Source of the DNA: Nostoc sp. TCL240-02
Lineage (GTDB): Bacteria; Cyanobacteriota; Cyanobacteriia; Cyanobacteriales; Nostocaceae
Reading direction: 5' to 3'
NCBI RefSeq assembly: GCF_013343235.1
Contig: NZ_CP040094.1
Location: forward strand, 2,480,501 to 2,544,500
DNA: 64,000 bases
Part shown: one piece after another, positions 1-10,700 of the stretch
How positions within the stretch are numbered: the first letter of the stretch is position 1
Layout: every line of letters starts with the position of its first letter
Translations under genes and position numbers: made by a program
The notes under the pieces: generated by a model
Databases searched by the model: none
What the model saw: the letters and a program-made list of their open reading frames with translations, nothing else
What the model was told of the DNA's origin: nothing

Positions 1-2986
1 TTCCGAGAATTTCTTGACCTGCAAGCAATAGCATAGAAATATGCGAAGCTCCCGGTACTACCACCGTGTCATAAATTTGGTGGTCATCGAGGAAAGGTAA
101 ACTAGTTGTGTTCAGGTGAGTTTCAAAAACAATATCCTTGAGAGATGGCGATCGCAATTGATAACCCAATAAAGGATGCAGCAGTTTTTCGCTGATTTGT
201 CTAACTATTGGCTTGCTGGTAGCAGTAGGCAACCAATAGCGTTGACGCTGCCAAGGATAATTCGGTAAAACCACCTTATGACGCAGGTAATCAGCCTCAA
301 ACCCTCGCCAATCAATTTCTACCCCAGCCACATACAACTGCGCCACTGAATCTAATAACTGCTGCCAATCTTCTTTATTTCTTCGTAGGGAAGCCAGCCA
401 TAACCCCTGTTCATCCAGCACCTCTGGACACTCACGCCGTGCCATCCCCAACAATGTTGGATGTGACCCCACCTCGACAAACACCTCATATCCAGCTTGA
501 TACAATGCCTGCATACTGGCAGCAAATTGCACACTCGCTCGGATATGTTCTACCCAGTAAGCCGCATTAGACATTTCCTTTTGTCTGACAATCTTGCCTG
601 TGACATTGGAGACAATATCTAATTGCGGCTGTTGATATTTTACTGTTGCTGCCACTTGCTCAAACTTCGCCAACATCGGCTGCATTAAGGGCGAGTGGAA
701 AGCATGGGATACTTGCAATTTTCTAGTTTCAATACCTTGGCTTTCTAGTTTTTGCAGTACTGAATTGAGTATCTCTAATTCACCAGATAAGACAATACTG
801 TCTTCGCCATTAATCGCTGCAATACTCAATTGTTCGGAATAATCAGCAATTAACGGTGTAACTCGTTCTACTGTGGTGAATACTGCTGCCATTCCTCCAC
901 CTTGGGGTAAGGCTTGCATCAGAGAAGCACGTTGCACAATTAATTTCAGTGCGTCTTCTAAAGAGAAAATACCAGCAATGCAAGCGGCGACATATTCACC
1001 GACACTGTGACCTAAAACTGCTGTGGGACGAATACCCCAAGATAGCCATAGTTGGGCTAGGGCATATTCTAGAACGAATAATCCAACTTGGGTGTACGCG
1101 GTTTGGTCGAGGCGAGGATCTTCTGGGTTTTCCGAGAATATAACTTCAAGAATTGATTCTCCTAACAGTGGTTGCAATAGGGTGTCGCAGTCGTCAAGAG
1201 TTTGGCGGAAACTCGGCTGAGTTTCATACAGTTGTTTACCCATATTGCGATATTGCGATCCTTGTCCAGTGAAAAGGAAGGCAATTTTTTTGCTTTGTTG
1301 GCTGCTATATCCGTGATGAATACCGATGATTTCACTGTTGTCTAAATAGGCTTGCAACTTTTGTTGTATCTGCTGATGGTCATCGGCGATAATTGCGACG
1401 CGATGACTAAAGTGTGTTCTACCAATTTGTGAAGTGTGAGTGATATCACCAAAGGGAATTTCTGCGTGGGATGAGAGGTACTTGATGTAATTTTGAGCGA
1501 GTTGCTGTAAGGCTTGAGGATGTTTGGCTGACAGAGTTAATAGATGTAAAGGACGATCAATTAATTTTGAATTTTGAATTTTGAATTTTGAATTGTTAGG
1601 TGCTTCTTCTAATATGGCGTGGGCATTTGTGCCGCTAAATCCAAAGGAACTTACCCCAGCAATGCGAGTTTCACCGTTGGTTTGCCAAGGTGTAAGAGTT
1701 GTGGGAATTGTTAAAGGCAGTTCTGACCAAGGAATCAACGGGTTAGGTTGGTTGAGATGTAGATGGGGTGGAATTTGTTGATGTTGTAGTGCCAACACCA
1801 CCTTCATCAAACCTGCAACGCCAGCAGCCGATTCCAAATGACCGATGTTGGTTTTGACAGAACCGATCGCCAAAGGTCGATCTGTAGTATGCTCTTTTGC
1901 TAAAGTAGCAGCGATCGCTTCTACTTCTATCGGATCTCCTAAAGATGTCCCTGTACCGTGGGCTTCAACGTAGCTTACTTGCTGTGGTTGTACTTTAGCA
2001 TTAGCGATCGCTTGCCGAATCAAGTTTTCTTGAGCGATGCCGTTGGGTACTGTTAACCCACTGCTGCGACCATCTTGATTGACCGCACAAGCGCGAATTA
2101 CTGCCAGGATTTTATCTCCATGGGCTTGTGCTTGAGAAAGGCGTTTGAGTACGACTATGCCACAACCTTCTCCTCGCACGTAACCGTTAGCTGCTGCATC
2201 AAAGGTTTTACAACGTCCATCTGCTGCCATCATTCTCGCTTTGGAGAACATGATGTTGGCTTCTGGTGTGAGAATCAGGTTGACTCCCCCGGCTAAAGCT
2301 AACTCGCACTCGCCGTTGCGGAGGCTTTGACAAGCCAGGTGAACGGAAACCAAGGAAGAAGAACAAGCAGTATCCAGTGCTACACAAGGCCCTTGCAAAC
2401 CTAAAACAAAGGAAAGACGACCAACCATTGCACTAAAAGCGCTACCCGTTCCCTGATAAGCGTCAATTCCCTGTTCCCCCGCTTGGGCATAAAAGCGGGT
2501 GTAATCATTAGTAGTAACACCGACAAACACCCCCGTTGAACTACCCATAAGTTCAGAAGGAGGTTGACAAGCATTTTCTAAGGCTTCCCAACTGACTTCT
2601 AATAACAAACGCTGTTGAGGGTCGATGCTAATTGCTTCCCGTGGCGAGATCCCAAAAAACTCGGCATCGAATTGATCTACTTGCTTTAAAAAGCCACCGT
2701 AGCGGCTAGACATTTTACCAGGGCTATCTGGGTTGGGGTCGTAATAAGCATCAATATCCCAGCGATCGCTCGGCACTTCTACAATGGCATCAGTACCGTC
2801 CCGTAATATCTGCCAAAATGTTTCTGGATCGTCAGCACCACCCGGAAACCGACACGCCATACCAACAATTGCGATCGGTTCTGTTTTCGCCCGTTCCATT
2901 GCATCAATCTTGGCACGTAGTTCTTTCAACGCCAAAAGGGCGCGTTGGGATGGTGATAGCTGGTCGATACTTTCCATTTGGCTCAT
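1..2986 (-). CDS. Modular type I PKS, KS-AT-DH..., partial (runs off left edge)
   Basis: About 995 residues of a polyketide synthase that continues beyond position 1. The KS (about residues 32-455) has [15 protein letters not shown] and KTNIGHLE, so cysteine and both histidines are intact. The AT (about 540-850) has GHSVGEY and HAFHSP, the usual signature for malonyl-CoA. The last visible residues begin a dehydratase fold: HPLLGYQLRSP, then DHQIYDTVVVPGA with the catalytic His of H-x3-x5-P, although the glycine of HxxxG reads D here. The start is ATG 2986, because an in-frame TAA lies 12-14 bases upstream. The N-terminus carries a short helical docking segment (ALLALKELRAKIDAMERAK) like that of the neighbouring PKS proteins. 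It is the most downstream visible gene of the operon and follows the previous PKS after 50 bp. Domains after the DH start, and any terminal TE, are outside the window. Confidence 0.93.
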   Translation of the reverse strand, partial: MSQMESIDQLSPSQRALLALKELRAKIDAMERAKTEPIAIVGMACRFPGGADDPETFWQILRDGTDAIVEVPSDRWDIDAYYDPNPDSPGKMSSRYGGFLKQVDQFDAEFFGISPREAISIDPQQRLLLEVSWEALENACQPPSELMGSSTGVFVGVTTNDYTRFYAQAGEQGIDAYQGTGSAFSAMVGRLSFVLGLQGPCVALDTACSSSLVSVHLACQSLRNGECELALAGGVNLILTPEANIMFSKARMMAADGRCKTFDAAANGYVRGEGCGIVVLKRLSQAQAHGDKILAVIRACAVNQDGRSSGLTVPNGIAQENLIRQAIANAKVQPQQVSYVEAHGTGTSLGDPIEVEAIAATLAKEHTTDRPLAIGSVKTNIGHLESAAGVAGLMKVVLALQHQQIPPHLHLNQPNPLIPWSELPLTIPTTLTPWQTNGETRIAGVSSFGFSGTNAHAILEEAPNNSKFKIQNSKLIDRPLHLLTLSAKHPQALQQLAQNYIKYLSSHAEIPFGDITHTSQIGRTHFSHRVAIIADDHQQIQQKLQAYLDNSEIIGIHHGYSSQQSKKIAFLFTGQGSQYRNMGKQLYETQPSFRQTLDDCDTLLQPLLGESILEVIFSENPEDPRLDQTAYTQVGLFVLEYALAQLWLSWGIRPTAVLGHSVGEYVAACIAGIFSLEDALKLIVQRASLMQALPQGGGMAAVFTTVERVTPLIADYSEQLSIAAINGEDSIVLSGELEILNSVLQKLESQGIETRKLQVSHAFHSPLMQPMLAKFEQVAATVKYQQPQLDIVSNVTGKIVRQKEMSNAAYWVEHIRASVQFAASMQALYQAGYEVFVEVGSHPTLLGMARRECPEVLDEQGLWLASLRRNKEDWQQLLDSVAQLYVAGVEIDWRGFEADYLRHKVVLPNYPWQRQRYWLPTATSKPIVRQISEKLLHPLLGYQLRSPSLKDIVFETHLNTTSLPFLDDHQIYDTVVVPGASHISMLLLAGQEILG
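1561..1594. repeat. In-frame short tandem repeat (TTTTGAA)n in KS-AT linker
   Basis: Four consecutive TTTTGAA-type heptamers inside the PKS gene, read on the minus strand as the linker peptide [13 protein letters not shown] directly before [10 protein letters not shown]. The same tract occurs at 6255-6288 and 14939-14972 at the equivalent place in two other modules. Confidence 0.9.
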
Positions 2987-3012
2987 TTTGGTTTACAGAA
3001 CAGAGGAGAGAA

Positions 3013-3047
3013 AGACTAAGGACAAATGACCAATGACTAATGACTAA
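3013..3047. repeat. Short tandem repeat ATGACTA/ATGACCA at gene end
   Basis: Heptamer repeat of the cyanobacterial STRR kind (GACAAATGACCAATGACTAATGACTAA) filling most of the 50-bp gap between two PKS genes. It extends into the upstream gene: on the minus strand AGT CAT TAG of the repeat encodes the last two residues (Ser-His) and the stop codon of the PKS ending at 3037. Confidence 0.8.
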
Positions 3048-6000
3048 ATTCAATCAGGGAAGCTAATTCTTCATCAATCATGGATTCGACTTCTTCCTCC
3101 GAGAGTTGTTTGATTTGTGTTACCGTCATAGATTGGTTGGGATTAACTAATGTTGGTTTGGTTTCAGGCGGTATATTTTGGTTATCTAGGGTATTGACAA
3201 AATAACTTGCTAATGTATCGATGTTGGGATAATTGAATGTCAGTGTTGAAGGCAACGATTTACCTAAACTTTTTTGTAGGCGATTCCGAAATTCCACTGA
3301 CGTGAGTGAATCCATGCCCATCGTTGCAAATCCTTGTAGGGGGTCGAGGGTTTGGGATGGGATCAAGCCTAAAATGCTGGTAAGTTCATCGCTAATGTGA
3401 GCAACTAACAGAGATTTCCATTCGTTAACTGGTGTTGCTTGTAGGCGTTGTTGTATTTCGGATGGCTGGTTTTGATGCTGTTGTCCATCCGAAAACAACT
3501 CCTGAAAGTAAGCAGGTTCTTGCCCTGTAGGAAAGCGTTGTAAAAACTGCGTCCAGTTAATGGGGAGTACAGTCACCTGACAAACTCTCTGTTGCAGGAA
3601 ATGTCTAAGTAACTGCAAGGCTTGGTTTGGTGGAATCAAATCAATGCCCTCTGCCGCTAACCTTTGACCAAATGATGCTGCCATCCCGACCTCTGCCCAC
3701 GGACCCCAGTTGATACTGGTAGCGACTAATCCTTGTTTTTGGCGGTAATGTGCTAAAGCATCTAAAAAGGCATTGGCAGCAGCATAGTTGCTTTGACCGG
3801 GCGCACCGAGTATGCAAGCTGTTGATGAAAATAGTACAAAGAAATCTAGGGGTTGATTCAGTGTCAGAGTGTGCAGATTCCACGCACCTTGGATTTTAGG
3901 AGCCATCACCCTAGCGAACCGTTCCCAGTTTTGTTGTAGCAGCATCCCATCATCTAGGACACCTGCTGCATGAATAATACCCCGCAATGGTGGTGTTTGC
4001 AGTGTTGTCAGTGCTGGCTGCAACTGTTCGGCTTGGGCAATATCTGCCTGTACTACTGTTATTTGCGTACCTGTTTGTTCTAACTCTCGAATTGTTGCTT
4101 GGGCGCTTTCGCTTGGAGAACTTCGACCGAGTAATACTAAATATCTTGCACCCTGTTCCACACACCAACGGGCAATTTGCAGACCCAAAGCACCAAGTCC
4201 GCCAGCAATTAAGTATGTTCCCTCTGGAGTGAATTTGAGGGATTTGGCGGCTACTGGTGAAATTTGACTACGCACCAAACGCGCAGTATGCCACTGTTGA
4301 TGTCGCCAAGCAATGCGATCGCCTAAAATCATTGTTGGCAGTTTTGCCAGTAATAAAGCCGCAGCATCAGCTGGTGAACTGCTGGGGTCGAGATCCACCA
4401 AACCTCCCCAGATTTCGGGGTATTCCATTGCAATCACTCCACCCAAACCCCATAATGGTGCAGCAGCGATCGCAATTTCTCCAGAATGTTCTCCAATTAC
4501 CTGCGTCCCTTGCGTCACCAACCATAACCGTGCTGATATTAACTGCTGACGCTTAGCTAGTGCTTGGAGCAAATCCAATACACTAGACACACATTGTTGA
4601 ATATTTGTCAACTCTGTTAAATCTGCCTCTTTAGTATCATCCAAACTCCACAGATGTACAATCTGCAATGGTGACTGAGTTGGGATACCCTCTAGCAATT
4701 GGTCAAAGTGAGTGCAATCGCCTGAGAAAACTAAAGTATAAGTATGACCCTGTTTGGCTAACAGTTGCGCCAAGTTATCAGCAACGCCTGTGCGATCGCT
4801 TAAAATCAACCAATGAGCAAGTGCGATCGCAAGTGTTTTATCTGATGAGGTTTGGGGTTGCCATTGCACCTCATAAAGCCAATCTTGTAGTTCTACTGGA
4901 AGAGAAGTTGTCGTCGCAGTAGGTAGCCAATAACGTTGGCGCTGCCAAGGATAATTCGGCAAAATTACCTTATTACGAGCATAATCACTCTCAAACCCCT
5001 GCCAATCAATCTCTACCCCAGCCACATACAACTGCGCCATTGAATCTAACAAGTGCTGCCAATCTTCCTTTCCTTTTCGCAGCGAAGCCAGCCATAACCC
5101 CTGCTCATCCAATACTTCTGGACACTCACGCCGTGCCATCCCCAACAATATCGGATGAGGGCCAATTTCCACAAACACCTCATATCCTAATTGATACAAT
5201 GCCTGCATACTGGCAGCAAATTGCACACTCGCTCTGATATGTTCCACCCAATACGCCGCATTTGACATTTCCTGTTGTCTGACAATCTTACCTGTGATAT
5301 TGGAGACAATATCTAATTGCGGCTGTTGATATTTTACTGTTGCTGCCACTTGCTCAAACTTCGCCAACATCGGCTGCATTAAGGGCGAGTGGAAGGCATG
5401 AGATACTTGCAGTCTTTTAATTTCAATGCCTTGGCTCTCCAATTTTTGCAGTACTAAGTTTAATACCTGCAATTCACCAGATAAGACAATACTTTGTTCG
5501 CCATTAATCGCTGCAATACTCAATTGTTCGGAACAATCAGCAATTAACGGTGTAATTTGTTCTAATGTAGCAAATACTGCTGCCATTCCTCCACCTTGGG
5601 GTAAGGCTTGCATCAAAGAAGCACGTTGAACAATTAATTTCAGTGCATCTTTTAAGGAAAAAATACCAGCAATGCAAGCTGCAACATATTCCCCGACACT
5701 GTGGCCTACAACTGCTGTGGGACGGATACCCCAGGATAGCCACAGTTGGGCAAGGCCATATTCTATGACAAATAATGCAACTTGGGTGTATGCGGTTTGA
5801 TTGAGGCGATCGCCTTCTAAGTTGTCACAGAAGATAACCGATAAAATTGACTCGCCTAGTAGAGGTTGCAGTAGGGTGTCACATTGGTCGAGGGTTTGGC
5901 GGAAACTTGGTTGAGTTTCATACAGTTGCCGACCCATATTGCGGTATTGTGAACCTTGTCCAGTGAAGAGGAAAGCAATTTTTTTGGTTTGCTGGCTGGT

Positions 6001-7683
6001 GTGTCCGTGATAGATACTGAAATCATCAGTATCACTCAAATAGGCTTGCAACTGTTGTTGCATTTGTTGATGGTCGGCGGCGATGATGGCGAGGCGATGC
6101 GGGAAATGAGTTCTGCCGACTTGAGATGTAAAGGTGATGTTACTAAGGGCTATATCCGGATGGGATGAAAGGTACTTGATGTAGTTTTGAGCTAATTTTT
6201 GTAAGGCTTGAGGATGTTTGGCTGACAGAGTTAATAGATGTAAAGGACGCTCAATTAATTTTGAATTTTGAATTTTGAATTTTGAATTGTTAACTGGTGC
6301 TGCTTCTATCACCACATGGGCATTTGTACCACTCAAGCCAAAAGAACTCACTCCAGCAATTCGAGTATTGTTTTCAGAATGCCACGGTTTAGCTGTGGTA
6401 GGAATAGCCAGTGGTAGTTCTTGCCAAGGAATATGGGGGTTAGGTTGCTTGAGGTGGAGATGAGGTGGAATTTTTTGGTGTTGTAGCGATAATATTACCT
6501 TGATTACACCTGCAACTCCCGCAGCTGCTTCCAAATGACCAATGTTGGTTTTGACAGAACCAACAACCAAAGGCTGCTCAAAAGAGCGTTGTTCGCACAA
6601 AACAGAAGCTAAAGCGTTAATTTCAATTGGATCGCCCAAGGGAGTCCCCGTACCATGTGCCTCTATGTAACTTACTTGCTGTGCTGCAACCCTACTGTTA
6701 GCTAGAGCCTGACGCAGTAGTTTTTGTTGTGCAGGGCCGCTGGGTACTGTTAGTCCACCACTAGGGCCGTCGTGATTGACTGCTGAACCTTTAATCAATG
6801 CGAGTATAGAGTCACCAGCCGCCACAGCATCCGACAAACGTTTAAGTACCAATACTCCACAACCTTCGCCTCTGGTATAGCCATCAGCTGAGGCATCAAA
6901 GGATTTGCAGCGTCCATCGGGTGCAACTGCACGCATTTTGGAGAGAAAAATATTCGTGTCTGGTGACAATATCAGGTTAACTCCGCCTGCTAGAGCTTGG
7001 TCGCATTCTCCAGAACGTAGACTTTGGCAGGCTAAATGTAACGATACTAGAGATGATGAACAAGCGGTATCTACAACTAAGCTCGGCCCTTGTAAACCCA
7101 GAATATATGAAAGGCGACCGGAAATAAAACTAAAACTGTTGCCTGTACCAAAGTAAGTGTCAATACTATTAGAGTTACCAGAATAGAGGCGTGAGTAATC
7201 GTTATTCATCACCCCAATAAATACGCCTGTTTGAGTTTGCGACAGCCGTTCGATACACTGTCCGGCATTTTCTAGAGCTTCCCAACTTACCTCTAGTAGT
7301 AAGCGTTGTTGTGGATCTGTACTAACGGCTTCTCTGGGAGAGATTTCAAAGAAGTTGGCATCAAACAGATCGATATCTTTTAAAAAACCACCATAGCGAA
7401 TGTATGATTTTCCCTCAGCATCGGGATTTGGGCTGTAATAAGCTTCCGTATCCCAACGTTCTTGGGGAATTTCCTGAATGGTATCTACACCATGCTGGAG
7501 AATTTGCCAAAAAGCATCCGGGTTATCGGCTCCCCCAGGAAAGCGACACGCCATCCCAATCACAGCGATGGGTTCTGTTTTAGCACGCTCGATCGCCTCC
7601 AACTTACCACGCATTTCTTTTAATGCCAGCAATGCGCGTTGTAGTTGATTGATGTTGTTTTGTTCTGTGTCGATTTTAGTCAT
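3037..7683 (-). CDS. Modular type I PKS, one module KS-AT-KR-ACP
   Basis: Polyketide extension module of about 1548 residues. Domain order: N-terminal docking helix; KS (about 30-450) with [25 protein letters not shown] (about 530-850) with GHSVGEY and HAFHSP, predicting malonyl-CoA; KR (about 1050-1330) with [12 protein letters not shown], an LDD motif (HAAGVLDDG) marking a B-type ketoreductase, and the Ser/Tyr/Asn set in [23 protein letters not shown] (about 1430-1500) with GMDSL; then an acidic C-terminal docking tail ([17 protein letters not shown]). There is no DH, so the module should leave a beta-hydroxyl. I choose ATG 7683 because it aligns with the N-termini of the neighbouring PKSs and has AGGG about 10 bases upstream; an in-frame ATG at 7707 would add eight residues. 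The preceding PKS gene ends at 7722. The stop codon comes from a short tandem repeat. Confidence 0.95.
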   Translation of the reverse strand: MTKIDTEQNNINQLQRALLALKEMRGKLEAIERAKTEPIAVIGMACRFPGGADNPDAFWQILQHGVDTIQEIPQERWDTEAYYSPNPDAEGKSYIRYGGFLKDIDLFDANFFEISPREAVSTDPQQRLLLEVSWEALENAGQCIERLSQTQTGVFIGVMNNDYSRLYSGNSNSIDTYFGTGNSFSFISGRLSYILGLQGPSLVVDTACSSSLVSLHLACQSLRSGECDQALAGGVNLILSPDTNIFLSKMRAVAPDGRCKSFDASADGYTRGEGCGVLVLKRLSDAVAAGDSILALIKGSAVNHDGPSGGLTVPSGPAQQKLLRQALANSRVAAQQVSYIEAHGTGTPLGDPIEINALASVLCEQRSFEQPLVVGSVKTNIGHLEAAAGVAGVIKVILSLQHQKIPPHLHLKQPNPHIPWQELPLAIPTTAKPWHSENNTRIAGVSSFGLSGTNAHVVIEAAPVNNSKFKIQNSKLIERPLHLLTLSAKHPQALQKLAQNYIKYLSSHPDIALSNITFTSQVGRTHFPHRLAIIAADHQQMQQQLQAYLSDTDDFSIYHGHTSQQTKKIAFLFTGQGSQYRNMGRQLYETQPSFRQTLDQCDTLLQPLLGESILSVIFCDNLEGDRLNQTAYTQVALFVIEYGLAQLWLSWGIRPTAVVGHSVGEYVAACIAGIFSLKDALKLIVQRASLMQALPQGGGMAAVFATLEQITPLIADCSEQLSIAAINGEQSIVLSGELQVLNLVLQKLESQGIEIKRLQVSHAFHSPLMQPMLAKFEQVAATVKYQQPQLDIVSNITGKIVRQQEMSNAAYWVEHIRASVQFAASMQALYQLGYEVFVEIGPHPILLGMARRECPEVLDEQGLWLASLRKGKEDWQHLLDSMAQLYVAGVEIDWQGFESDYARNKVILPNYPWQRQRYWLPTATTTSLPVELQDWLYEVQWQPQTSSDKTLAIALAHWLILSDRTGVADNLAQLLAKQGHTYTLVFSGDCTHFDQLLEGIPTQSPLQIVHLWSLDDTKEADLTELTNIQQCVSSVLDLLQALAKRQQLISARLWLVTQGTQVIGEHSGEIAIAAAPLWGLGGVIAMEYPEIWGGLVDLDPSSSPADAAALLLAKLPTMILGDRIAWRHQQWHTARLVRSQISPVAAKSLKFTPEGTYLIAGGLGALGLQIARWCVEQGARYLVLLGRSSPSESAQATIRELEQTGTQITVVQADIAQAEQLQPALTTLQTPPLRGIIHAAGVLDDGMLLQQNWERFARVMAPKIQGAWNLHTLTLNQPLDFFVLFSSTACILGAPGQSNYAAANAFLDALAHYRQKQGLVATSINWGPWAEVGMAASFGQRLAAEGIDLIPPNQALQLLRHFLQQRVCQVTVLPINWTQFLQRFPTGQEPAYFQELFSDGQQHQNQPSEIQQRLQATPVNEWKSLLVAHISDELTSILGLIPSQTLDPLQGFATMGMDSLTSVEFRNRLQKSLGKSLPSTLTFNYPNIDTLASYFVNTLDNQNIPPETKPTLVNPNQSMTVTQIKQLSEEEVESMIDEELASLIEFSH
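6255..6288. repeat. In-frame short tandem repeat (TTTTGAA)n in KS-AT linker
   Basis: Same TTTTGAA heptamer tract as at 1561-1594, read in the same frame ([19 protein letters not shown]) and at the same junction between KS and AT of the PKS at 3037-7683. Confidence 0.9.
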
Positions 7684-7721
7684 GCTATGAACCCTGTCGC
7701 TAAACATCCTGTTGATTGGGA

Positions 7722-10700
7722 TTAGATTTTTTTCATTAATTCATCAATGTTGTCCAATTCTGCCGCTAGTGATCGCTCTAGTTCTATTTGCGAAAGCTGT
7801 TGAATATCGCTGATTTCAATGTCGGAGCGATCGCTTTTTGGCGGAGGAGATGCCGTTTGAATAGCCAAAACATCGTTAGTAAGATATTTAGTTAAGGTTT
7901 CTAAGGTGGGATAATCAAATAACAAAGTGGTTGGCAGAGAAGACTCAAGACTTGATTGCAAGCGATTTCTCAACTCGATTGCCATGAGTGAATCTAATCC
8001 CACTTCAAATAAACGCTGACGCGGTTGCAGTTCCTCAGATGAATTGAGACGTAAGATTTTCGCTACTTCGTCACGGATGTAATTAAATAAAATTTGCTGA
8101 ATATCTGCGGGGTGAGCCTCCTGGAGTTGTCGTAAAATATCTGGTTTCGCTGCTAAAACTGGCTGTGCAGTCTCTTGGGTTTGCCTTGAATCAACAAACT
8201 CACTCAGCAAAGGCGGTACTTTCTGGGTGTAGTAGTGGGTGATAAATTTTGACCAGCGCACTGGTAAAACCGCAACTTGTCCAGCATTGGCTTGATGCGT
8301 CAATGCTGCCAAGATTTGTAATCCTTGTTGAGGTAAAATTTTCTCTACTCCCACTGGAGAACCTGTAGAGGTTGCAGCCATTCCCACTTCCGCCCACGCT
8401 CCCCAGTTGATACTCAATCCCGCCAGCCCTTGGGAGCGACGATAATCGGCTAACCCATCAAGAAAGGCGTTCGCTGCTGCGTAGTTTGCTTGTCCTGTGG
8501 TTCCCAACACTGAAGCAACGGAGGAGAACAACACAAATAATTCCAAAGGTTTATCTTGAGTCAGGATATGCAGATTCCAAGCACCCTGAATTTTCGGAGC
8601 CATTACCCTAGTAAATCGCTCCCAGTTTTGTTGGAGTAAAATCCCATCGTTTAGAATTCCGGCTGCATGGATAACACCTCGTAAGGGAAACTGAGGTTCA
8701 ATGCTGTTGAGTACGGTTTGTACTTGTTCAAGTTGTGTAATATCTGCTTGGGCGACTGTAACTTGCACGCCAGTGTTTTCCCAAGAAGCGATCGCACTTT
8801 TATCTTTATCAGATGGCGATCGCCTACCCACTAATACTAAATGTTGCACACCTCGTTCAACCAACCAATTTGCCACTGTTAACCCCAGTCCTCCTAGTCC
8901 GCCTGTAATCAGGTAAGTCCCAAGGGAAGGGTTAAAGGAAGTAGAGAAATCTATTATGTTGGGAACGCGTTGCAAACGGGAGACGTAGCGCTGATTTCCC
9001 CTTAAGGCGACTTGTTCGCCCAATTCTGGATGGGAAAGTTCTTCCCATAACTGAGTTACGGCTTCTACAGTTGAACTTTGGGGATCTAAATCAATTAGCC
9101 CTGCAAAAACTTCGCTATATTCTGTTGCTATAACTCGCCCCAATCCCCAGAGAGGTGTTTGAGACAGGGCGATTTCAGATTGTAGATTAATTGACTGGCT
9201 ACCCCTAGAAATCAACCACAGCCTAGCTAGTGGGGAATTTATCCGAGCTAAGGCTTGAGTTAAATGTAAAACACTACCACAGACACGAATTTGTGTAGAA
9301 TCTAGCAAATTTCCAGTAGCCAAACTCCACAAATGTACAATGTGGAGAGCTATTCCTGGTTTAATTGAAACTTCTTGAAGCAGTCGATCGAAATGCTGGG
9401 GTTCGGCTGGATTGATGTAAATTTTACTAGCTTCTAAAGATTTATAAGTATCACCAGGGATAACTACCACAAAGGATTCGCCTTGTGCCTGCAACAATTT
9501 CACCAATTCTTCGCCTACAGCATCTTCATCAATTAGAAGTATCCAATATTGCTGTTGTGGTACTAAAGGTGACTGCGTAATTGTTCGTTCTTGGAGTTGC
9601 CAAGTGATTTGATAAAGCCAGTCTTGGAGATTTGGTTGCTTGAGTAATGCTTGCTGTGGCGATCGCTTTAAACAGAGTTCCGAGAATTGAGCGATCGCTT
9701 GTCCAGATTCATCTAATAATTGTACATCTCCTACTATCACCTCTGGATTATTGGTTTGCAGGCGGGCGTGACACCATACTGGCTGACTCAAGTCCAGATT
9801 TTGCCAGAGATGAAAGCCACCTAAACTAATCGGTACATAAACATCAGCGTCTCGAATCTCTGCTGGTAAAGTACCTCCCAACAGTCTCAAACAAGAATCT
9901 ATCAGCCCCGGATGTAATGGATATAACTTAGTCTCTGATTCACAACCCGGTGGTAGTTGCATCTGACAGATGGCTTCCCCATCTCGTCGCCAAAAATCGC
10001 CAATCCACTGAAAAGTTACACCCAAATCTAGCCCAGCATCTCCGACATCCTGATAAAATACCTGCGAACCAGTGGATTTTTCAGGACAACGTGCCTGTAT
10101 TTCTACCCAAGACCAAGTTTCTCTAGTAGCAGACAAGGTAGATAACTCACCAGTTGCATGGAGACACCATTGTTCATCGCTTTCTAGGCTGAATAGTTCA
10201 AAGGTGTAGTCCTGATTTTTGCCCAGTTGCAAAATCAATTGCACTTTGACGCTGCTATTTTCGGGTATGATTAAAGGCTCTCGAAACGTAATCTGTTGAA
10301 GAGACACTGCATTAGTTCCGAAAATCTGCTCACCTGCTAGGGTCAACATAGCAATATAAAATGCTCCTGGTGCAACTATCGACCCGTAGATGCGGTGGTC
10401 GGCTAGAAAAGGTAAGTTATTTGTGTGGAATTCACTGTCAAATACTAGACTTTTGAAGAGTGGAGAATGTAGGCGTTGTCCTAATAGGGGATGCAATTGT
10501 GAGTGTACTACTAGTTTTTTGGCAGTGTTTTCAAACCAGTAGCGTTGGTGCTGCCAAGGATAGTTGGGTAATATTACTTTATTTCGTGTATAGCCGTTGT
10601 CGAATCCGAGCCAATCAACTTCTACTCCCTGGAGATATAACTGGCTCAGACTTTCTAAAATTTGTTGCCAATCTTCCTTGCCTTTGCGTAGTGAAGCTAG

